A DNA stretch of 41,394 nt from Vibrio nigripulchritudo ATCC 27043 (GTDB lineage: Bacteria > Pseudomonadota > Gammaproteobacteria > Enterobacterales > Vibrionaceae). Below the pieces are notes generated by a model, which ran no database searches, had not been told where the DNA came from, and worked only from the letters and a program-made list of their open reading frames with translations. The DNA lies in assembly GCF_000222685.1 (NCBI RefSeq), contig NZ_AFWJ01000190.1, forward strand, positions 1-41,394. The letters are read 5' to 3'. The position numbers were made by a program, and so were the translations under genes. Positions 35,640 through 41,394 of this stretch are shown here, in pieces. How positions within the stretch are numbered: the stretch's first letter is position 1; every line of letters starts with the position of its first letter.

Positions 35640-36278
35640 ATGGACTGTTTTCCTGAATTAATCTAGACGCATAATATGAGAACAATTTACGAGTGTTTCT
35701 CTACTGAAATTTGTCGTTGAAATGATAAGCGTTGAAATCAAAATGTGCTCAGATTCTAACAAATAATTTATAAACACCTCAATGTATTGAGTGTTTTATC
35801 GCAGAATCTATTAAACATAAGCCATATAAATGAGATCTGTGTCATACAAATTATTTTCATTCGATTAGAATTATAAATTGCTAATAAACTCTTTGAATAT
35901 TCGGAAATTAGTTAACACAGATATTTAATACAATCTTTCAATTTGAAAAGGTCTGGTTAAACAAATGAGCGCGTTTGTTTAAGTGAATAATGAATTTGAG
36001 CCAGAAATAAAATAAGCGCATTTCCCTTCTTTATATTTAATATTGGTTTTTACCTTATAATTTAGATGAATGTACTTTGGTATTTCTGGTTGAAAACTAT
36101 TCAATATCAATCGGTTATTCGGAAGAATTATTGCGAGCATGAGTTCATATAAAAATTATATGTGCTGATAACAGGCTCAAATTTTATTGATAAAGTTGCC
36201 AAACAAAAAATCAGACAGGCTAGAATAAAATTACTGAAATGAATGAGCTATGCTCAAAACAAGCAAAAGGCAACAGGT
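35640..36278. promoter_or_regulatory. Long AT-rich divergent intergenic region with dyads
   Basis: No gene is visible in these 639 bp. The region separates the leftward diguanylate cyclase from the rightward two-component operon. Two inverted repeats stand out: CTCAAT-GT-ATTGAG within AAACAC...GTGTTT at 35771-35798, and TTAAACAAA-8 nt-TTTGTTTAA at 35957-35982. Both could be operators. I did not find a convincing promoter. Confidence 0.5.
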
Positions 36279-37007
36279 ATGCAGGCAAAAACTCACATTC
36301 TGGTAGTGGATGACGACAGCGAAATCCGAGAATTGCTGGAAGAGTACTTGTCTAAAGCTGGGTTTGACGTCTCCAGTGTGGAAGACGGAATCGCCCTACA
36401 TGAATTTATTTCTGAGCAAGGTTACCCGGATTTAATCCTGCTGGATGTAATGTTACCCGGTGACGATGGATTTACTTTGTGTCAGAAAGTGCGTAAGCAC
36501 TCCAACGTTCCTATCATTATGCTTACTGCGGTTTCTGACGAAACGGATCAGATCATCGGTCTGGAAATCGGAGCCGATGACTATATCGCCAAGCCCTTCA
36601 GCCCACGCCAATTGATGGCTCGTATCAAAGCCCTGTTGAGAAGAATGCACACCCTGGAGGATGAAGCCAATGCCACGCCGTCGCTCTCAAGAAGCATAGT
36701 GTTTGGTGACTGGCGGCTGGATACGCTCTCTCATCGGGCTACGCATCTGGAATCCGAAGAGGTAATTGAATTTTCCGGCAGTGATTTTGCTCTGTTGATG
36801 CTGTTCCTTTCCCACCCTAATGAAATTCTGGATCGCGACACCATTTCGATTGCCACAAGGGGTAGGGAAGCGCTGCCTTTTGAAAGAGGTATCGACGTGC
36901 AGTTAAGTCGGCTTCGCCAGCGCTTGGGTGATAAAGGCAACAAGTACATCAAAACTATGCGCGGTAATGGTTATATGTTTACTGCGTCTGTTACCTATGA
37001 GCGCTGA
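36279..37007 (+). CDS. OmpR-family response regulator, GltR-like
   Basis: The protein has 242 residues from ATG 36279, chosen because AAAGG lies 8 bp upstream; an in-frame ATG at 36243 has no SD. The receiver has Asp11-Asp13, acceptor Asp56 (LILLDVMLP) and Lys in IAKPFSP. The C-terminal winged helix (about 140-240) ends GIDVQLSRLRQRLGDKGNKYIKTMRGNGYMF. It is followed 3 bp later by its kinase and then by a sugar ABC transporter. The size and arrangement match Pseudomonas GltR, which controls glucose uptake with GtrS; that assignment is by analogy. Confidence 0.88.
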   Translation: MQAKTHILVVDDDSEIRELLEEYLSKAGFDVSSVEDGIALHEFISEQGYPDLILLDVMLPGDDGFTLCQKVRKHSNVPIIMLTAVSDETDQIIGLEIGADDYIAKPFSPRQLMARIKALLRRMHTLEDEANATPSLSRSIVFGDWRLDTLSHRATHLESEEVIEFSGSDFALLMLFLSHPNEILDRDTISIATRGREALPFERGIDVQLSRLRQRLGDKGNKYIKTMRGNGYMFTASVTYER

Positions 37008-37010
37008 TAG

Positions 37011-38447
37011 ATGCGATTCCGCTGGCCCAACTCACTTGTCGCGCGCACGCTGCTTTTGACATTACTTGCAGTGGTGGTGGCGCAAGGGATTGCGACATCC
37101 ATCTGGTATTCGCAGTCCAAGCAAAGGGAGTATGAAGGCATTCGTTCGGCGTCAGAAAGTATGGCAAACATGTTTGCTTCAACTGTCACCTTCTTTCAGT
37201 CGCTTCCCAGAGAATACCGCCATATTGTGCTCGACCAGATACGGAATATGGGCGGAACGCGCTTTTTCGTCTCTTTTAACGAAGAACGGTTAGATATAGA
37301 CCCTGTCCCTGATTCCAAGCTAAAACGCATATCCATGGATGCGGTTGAACAGGTGCTGAGCACCAAGCTTAGAAAGGTCAAGCAAACCAATGTCGAGTTT
37401 TCACGCCCCGATACCTTACGAATACTGAAAAACGACATCTATTTGAGTGATTTACCTCGCTCGTGGGCACATCACACCCTAACGTTAGAACCTTTGAACC
37501 CGCCGATTCTGGTGGTGCAGATTGAGCTGGACACCAATCAATGGCTGTACATAGCGGCACTACTTCCGGCACCTTACATCAGCTTGGACGACACCATTCT
37601 TGGCAGTGACCAGGTTTTGTTTTTAGTATTCTCGACAACCTTGTTGCTGCTTCTCACCTATTTGATGGTTAAGCGTCAGGTTCGCCCTTTAAGAAGACTG
37701 GCGAAAGCAGCCAACGACATGAGTATCGACGTTGAACAGTCGCCTCTGGCAGAAGAAGGAGCGGAAGAACTGATCACCGCAACTCGGGCGTTCAACCGGA
37801 TGCAGTCGCGCATTAACCGGTACATTACCGACAGAGAGCACCTTTTTTCTGCCATTTCGCACGATCTTAAAACCCCGATTACTCGTTTGCGCATTCGAGC
37901 TGAGTTACTCGAAAGCGACCAAAAGCGTTTCAAGTTCAACAGAGATTTAGACGAACTTGAAATGATGGTGAAAGGGGCATTGCAATGTGTGCGCGAAACC
38001 GACCTGCACGAAAACAACGCGCATGTTGATTTAGGGGAAATGCTGGAATCCATTGCGGAAAGCCATAACCAGGAAACCACCAAAGTCTTTTTGCCAGAAG
38101 ACTCGATTCCTCCAATTTGGGCGAAGCCCCTTGCCATGAAAAGAGTGCTGACTAATTTGATCGACAACGGTGTGAAATACGGTCACCGGGTTCATGTCTA
38201 CGTTTACGACAATGAAGAAAGGCTGGAGCTGATCATTTTGGACGAAGGGAAAGGCATTCCTGAGAGCAAATTAGACATGGTGTTTGAGCCTTATTACCGA
38301 CTCGCCAACGACAAAGACGGGCATGGTCTGGGGCTTGGGATCAGCCGAAATATCCTTCATGCACATGGTGGAGATCTCATTATTTACAATTCTCTCAAGG
38401 GCGGCTTAGAAGCAAAAGTCCTTATTCCACATGACCCTGAGCTGTAA
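37011..38447 (+). CDS. EnvZ-type sensor histidine kinase, GtrS-like
   Basis: The protein has 478 residues. TM1 is about 12-33 and a periplasmic sensor of some 165 residues (34-199) follows. TM2 is about 201-221, then HAMP to about 275. The H-box is AISHDLKTPITRLR (His284). The ATPase domain shows N-box TNLIDNGVKYG (381-391), DEGKGI (411-416) and GHGLGLGIS (437-445). Length and layout fit Pseudomonas GtrS, which senses 2-ketogluconate or related sugar acids. It starts 3 bp after the regulator, so the pair is cotranscribed. Confidence 0.9.
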   Translation: MRFRWPNSLVARTLLLTLLAVVVAQGIATSIWYSQSKQREYEGIRSASESMANMFASTVTFFQSLPREYRHIVLDQIRNMGGTRFFVSFNEERLDIDPVPDSKLKRISMDAVEQVLSTKLRKVKQTNVEFSRPDTLRILKNDIYLSDLPRSWAHHTLTLEPLNPPILVVQIELDTNQWLYIAALLPAPYISLDDTILGSDQVLFLVFSTTLLLLLTYLMVKRQVRPLRRLAKAANDMSIDVEQSPLAEEGAEELITATRAFNRMQSRINRYITDREHLFSAISHDLKTPITRLRIRAELLESDQKRFKFNRDLDELEMMVKGALQCVRETDLHENNAHVDLGEMLESIAESHNQETTKVFLPEDSIPPIWAKPLAMKRVLTNLIDNGVKYGHRVHVYVYDNEERLELIILDEGKGIPESKLDMVFEPYYRLANDKDGHGLGLGISRNILHAHGGDLIIYNSLKGGLEAKVLIPHDPEL

Positions 38448-38468
38448 TGTAACATGCTCGTTACATTA
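38445..38468. other. Inverted repeat overlapping kinase stop codon
   Basis: A perfect 9-bp dyad TAATGTAAC-6 nt-GTTACATTA begins with the TAA stop. No T run follows, so it is a weak terminator at best. It lies upstream of the sugar-binding protein gene and could be a regulatory site. Confidence 0.5.
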
Positions 38469-38602
38469 GGCTTACCCTTTGTTTCAATCTTCCGTTTTTT
38501 CCATGTTTAGACTGAAGGCAAATGAGGAAATGCTTGGTTGTATCCGTTTCCCCGTTTTTGCCTAATCCAAGGCCGCAAGGTCAAATAACATGGACGATAA
38601 CA

Positions 38603-39850
38603 ATGAAAATGAATAAAACTCTGATAACCCTATCATTGCTGGCTGCTACTTCTTATGCACAAGCTGGCGAAGTTGAAGTACTTCATTGGTGGACATCTGG
38701 TGGTGAAGCGAAATCCGCAGCCGTACTGAAAAGCAAAGTGGAGCAACAAGGTCACTCTTGGAAAGACTTTGCGGTAGCTGGTGGTGGCGGTGAAAGTGCG
38801 ATGACCGTACTGAAAACCCGCGCTGTTTCAGGTAACCCACCTTCGGCAGCCCAGATCAAAGGACACGACATTCAGGAATGGGGTGACCTCGGTTTCCTAA
38901 CCAGCCTTGATGACGTAGCAAAAGCGGAAAAATGGGAAACTAATCTTCCTAGCGTTGTGACCAAAGTGATGAAGCACGAAGGCAGCTTCGTGGCGGTTCC
39001 TGTTAACGTACACCGCGTTAACTGGCTTTGGGCAAACCCAGAAGTATTGAAAGCCGCGGGCGTTTCAGTACCGAAAACGCTGGATGAATTCTTTGCAGCG
39101 GCTGAGAAAATCAAAGCGGCGGGCTACATTCCACTAGCGCACGGCGGTCAGCCATGGCAAGACGCAACAGTATTCGAAGCGGTAGCGCTAGATGTATTAG
39201 GCAGTGCCGACTACAACAAAGCGTTTGTTGATTTGGATATGGACGTACTTCAAGGATCTAAAATGGTCGAAGTGTTTGAGAAATTCCACAAGATCCGCGA
39301 TTACATCGACAGCAACTCTCCAGGTCGTGACTGGAACGTCGCTACCTCTATGGTCATCAACGGTGATGCCGCCATGCAAATCATGGGCGATTGGGCGAAA
39401 GGTGAATTTGCTGCTGCCGGTAAAATGCCGGGCAAAGACTACATCTGTGCACCAGCACCGGGTACGGATGGTCAGTTTACTTTCAACATCGATAGCTTTG
39501 CTTTCTTCAAGCTGAAAAATGCAGAAAACGAAAAAGCACAAAAAGCGCTGGCGAAAACCATCCTGACCAAAGACTTCCAGGAAGTATTTAACCTGAACAA
39601 AGGCTCGATCCCAGTTCGCTTAGACATGGACATGACGAAGTTTGATTCTTGTGCTCTGGACTCTATGGCGACCTTCAAGACCAGTGCTGAGAGCGGCGAT
39701 CTTGTGCCAAGTATGGCGCATGGCTTGTCGACAACCAGCTACGTTCAAGGTGCGATTTACGATGTGGTGACCAACTACTTCAATGACCCGTCTGCCAATG
39801 CAGAAGAAACGGTGAAGAAGTTAGCCAAAGCAGTGAAAGCTGCCATCTAA
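38603..39850 (+). CDS. Sugar ABC transporter periplasmic binding protein (GtsA/GltB-like, probably glucose)
   Basis: The protein has 415 residues from ATG 38603, chosen because it gives a proper signal peptide ([21 protein letters not shown]). The frame is open 27 codons further up, but that extension is not signal-like. The mature chain starts [17 protein letters not shown], the hallmark of the glucose/mannose-binding branch of cluster-1 sugar-binding proteins (Pseudomonas and Thermus glucose-binding proteins), and shows [35 protein letters not shown] and [12 protein letters not shown]. The SD is weak. It is first in an operon with two permease genes. A two-component pair upstream probably regulates it. 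Confidence 0.88.
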   Translation: MKMNKTLITLSLLAATSYAQAGEVEVLHWWTSGGEAKSAAVLKSKVEQQGHSWKDFAVAGGGGESAMTVLKTRAVSGNPPSAAQIKGHDIQEWGDLGFLTSLDDVAKAEKWETNLPSVVTKVMKHEGSFVAVPVNVHRVNWLWANPEVLKAAGVSVPKTLDEFFAAAEKIKAAGYIPLAHGGQPWQDATVFEAVALDVLGSADYNKAFVDLDMDVLQGSKMVEVFEKFHKIRDYIDSNSPGRDWNVATSMVINGDAAMQIMGDWAKGEFAAAGKMPGKDYICAPAPGTDGQFTFNIDSFAFFKLKNAENEKAQKALAKTILTKDFQEVFNLNKGSIPVRLDMDMTKFDSCALDSMATFKTSAESGDLVPSMAHGLSTTSYVQGAIYDVVTNYFNDPSANAEETVKKLAKAVKAAI

Positions 39851-39861
39851 GACTCGATTCG

Positions 39862-40000
39862 AAGCCAGCAGTTTTTCCAAGTTTGCTTGTATAGCGGTCT
39901 GCTGGCTTTGATATCGACATTCCTAAAGAACACCCCCTGAAGGAAGGGCAATAATGCCCACTCTTCCTCTAGTACCGCCGCTTGCGGCGGTCGTGAGGGT
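39862..40000 (+). other. Intra-operon stem-loops between binding protein and permease genes
   Basis: Three inverted repeats lie in this gap: AAGCCAGCAG / CTGCTGGCTT (39862-39871 with 39899-39908), GGGCA-ATAA-TGCCC inside AGGAAG / CTTCCT (39941-39968), and ACCGCCGC-TT-GCGGCGGT (39974-39991). Such structures often stop 3' exonucleases or cause partial termination, giving more binding protein than permease. Confidence 0.6.
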
Positions 40001-40019
40001 CCCCTAACAAGGATAAGTT

Positions 40020-40943
40020 ATGGAGCATGTTTTGACAGTGCCTAAGACTAAGTCGGCACCTAAGCGAAGCTTTGCCGACAAACTACAAAACTGGCTGCCA
40101 AAAATTGTTATGGCTCCGACTATGCTCGTCACTGTGGTGTGCATATACGGTTACATTTTTTGGACAGCAGCCTTATCGCTGACCAACTCCCGCTTTCTAC
40201 CCAGCTTCAAATTTGTGGGTTTTGCTCAATACGAAAAACTGATGGACAACGATCGTTGGATCACTTCGATCACCAATCTGGGTCTCTTCGGTTTACTCTT
40301 TATGTTGATTGCTATTGTGCTTGGTGTCGGTTTGGCTGTCTTGCTTGACCAGAATATTCGCCAGGAAGGAGCAATCCGCACTATTTACCTTTACCCAATG
40401 GCGCTCTCGTTCATCGTAACGGGTACCGCGTGGAAGTGGATTCTAAACCCAGGTCTGGGCATCGAAAAACTGGTGCACGACTGGGGATTCACCGACTTCA
40501 AATTCGACTGGCTGGTTAATTCAGATTTTTCTGTCTACACGCTGGTTATTGCCGCGGTGTGGCAGTCATCTGGGTTTGTAATGGCGATGTTCCTTGCGGG
40601 GCTTCGTGGTATCGATTCTTCCATTATTAAAGCCGCGCAAATTGATGGGGCAAGCTTGCCAAGCATTTATCTGAAAATCATTCTGCCTTGCCTAAGACCC
40701 GTCTTTTTCAGCGCAGTGATCATCACATCGCACATCGCCATCAAGAGTTTCGATTTGGTCACCGCGTTAACTGCTGGTGGACCGGGTTATTCATCTGACT
40801 TGCCGGCGCTGTTCATGTACGCACACTCCTTCACCCGGGGTCAGATCGGTTTAGGTGCTGCGAGTGCCATGATGATGCTGGGCGGTATTCTGGCCATTCT
40901 TGTGCCTTATCTGTACTCTGAATTAAGGGAGAAAAAGTCATGA
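40020..40943 (+). CDS. Sugar ABC transporter permease (GtsB-like)
   Basis: The protein has 307 residues with six hydrophobic segments, starting at IVMAPTMLVTVVCIYGYIFWTA. The permease EAA loop is visible as IIKAAQIDGASLPSIYLKIILPCLRP, where it docks to the ATPase subunit. LTAGGPGYSSDLPALFMY near the end is typical of MalF-type sugar permeases. AAGGATAA precedes the ATG. It overlaps the next permease by four bases (ATGA). Confidence 0.93.
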   Translation: MEHVLTVPKTKSAPKRSFADKLQNWLPKIVMAPTMLVTVVCIYGYIFWTAALSLTNSRFLPSFKFVGFAQYEKLMDNDRWITSITNLGLFGLLFMLIAIVLGVGLAVLLDQNIRQEGAIRTIYLYPMALSFIVTGTAWKWILNPGLGIEKLVHDWGFTDFKFDWLVNSDFSVYTLVIAAVWQSSGFVMAMFLAGLRGIDSSIIKAAQIDGASLPSIYLKIILPCLRPVFFSAVIITSHIAIKSFDLVTALTAGGPGYSSDLPALFMYAHSFTRGQIGLGAASAMMMLGGILAILVPYLYSELREKKS

Positions 40944-41394
40944 GTAAGCCGTTTAACTCTCGCTCTTTTAACTTAGGTCGCGCGTTGATTTATTCCGCAC
41001 TGATTTTCTTCTGCCTTGTCTATCTGATGCCGCTGTTTGTGATGGTGATTACCTCATTCAAAACACTGCCAGACATCAAAGCGGGCAACATCATGTCGCT
41101 GCCAAAAGAATGGGTGTTTGACGCATGGGGTAAAGCCTGGTCTTCCGCCTGTACTGGCGTGGCATGTGAAGGGGTAAAAGGTTATTTCTGGAACTCTTTC
41201 CAGATGGTGATCCCTGCCGTAGCCATTTCGACCTTATTAGGTGCGTTCAATGGTTACGTAGTCAGTAAGTGGCAATTCCGAGGTTCTAACCTGTTTTTCA
41301 GCCTGTTGCTATTTGGGTGCTTCATTCCGTTTCAGGTGATTCTACTGCCAATGGCTGCCACGCTCGGTAAGCTTGGGCTGGCAAACACCACCAC
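40940..41394 (+). CDS. Sugar ABC transporter permease (GtsC-like), 5' part
   Basis: The gene starts at the ATG that overlaps the previous stop (ATGA), with GGGAG upstream, and runs out of the window after 151 codons. The visible part, MSKPFNSRSFNLGRALIYSALIFF and LVYLMPLFVMVITSFKTLPDIKAGN, then TLLGAFNGYVVSKW, is typical of MalG-type permeases. The EAA loop would lie beyond the window. The ATPase subunit, and in Pseudomonas an OprB porin, would be expected next. Confidence 0.9.
   Translation, partial: MSKPFNSRSFNLGRALIYSALIFFCLVYLMPLFVMVITSFKTLPDIKAGNIMSLPKEWVFDAWGKAWSSACTGVACEGVKGYFWNSFQMVIPAVAISTLLGAFNGYVVSKWQFRGSNLFFSLLLFGCFIPFQVILLPMAATLGKLGLANTT

Noticed and set aside
1-41394. CRISPR arrays, transposases, integrases, toxin-antitoxin or restriction genes
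   Set aside because: I looked for regularly spaced repeats and for such proteins and found none; the only tandem repeats are the 18-bp array and the crystallin-domain duplication.

Overview
The window looks like a chromosomal segment of a marine gammaproteobacterium, most likely in the Vibrionaceae. I infer this from conserved gene order (TIGR03503-type protein, fadE, gmhA, yafJ; purMN next to upp; minCDE-ycgL-mltB-like; folD next to tRNA-Arg) and from the style of the proteins. The genus cannot be fixed without a database search. There are no insertion sequences, phage genes, rRNAs or CRISPR arrays. The intergenic DNA is AT-rich, and many genes end in clear hairpin terminators.

Layout. 1-8.4 kb: the tail of a membrane-anchored TIGR03503-type protein; a large secreted protein with two tandem beta/gamma-crystallin-like domains; the acyl-CoA dehydrogenase gene fadE, with a FadR-type operator upstream and an apparent one-base frameshift that cuts off its conserved C-terminus; then gmhA and yafJ. 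8.5-17.3 kb: purM-purN and upp, then a TRAP transporter (dctP-dctQ-dctM order) divergent from a NarL-type two-component pair, then uraA. PurR-like boxes lie upstream of purM, uraA and folD. 17.5-23.4 kb: a DUF2066 protein, a large hybrid histidine kinase with receiver and HPt domains, and, divergent from it, a receiver-EAL c-di-GMP phosphodiesterase. 23.4-29.3 kb: minE-minD-minC, ycgL, an MltB-family lytic transglycosylase, an orphan QueC-like ATP pyrophosphatase, folD and tRNA-Arg(UCU).

29.4-38.4 kb is a signalling block: a DUF2867 protein, a second hybrid kinase with an HBM-type sensor, a chemoreceptor, a membrane diguanylate cyclase, a long AT-rich intergenic region with inverted repeats, and an OmpR/EnvZ-type two-component pair. 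That pair leads into a sugar ABC transporter (binding protein, permease, and a second permease cut by the window end). The whole resembles the Pseudomonas GltR/GtrS plus glucose transporter (gts/glt) module.

How the genes work together. Housekeeping functions (purine and pyrimidine supply, fatty acid degradation, heptose synthesis for LPS, division-site placement, one-carbon metabolism) are interleaved with uptake systems that each sit beside their own two-component regulator, and with chemotaxis and c-di-GMP signalling. I found no clear novel defence or mobile system. The items most worth following up are the fadE frameshift, the secreted crystallin-domain protein, the orphan ATP pyrophosphatase, the hybrid kinase/EAL pair, and the possible extension of the PurR regulon to folD.
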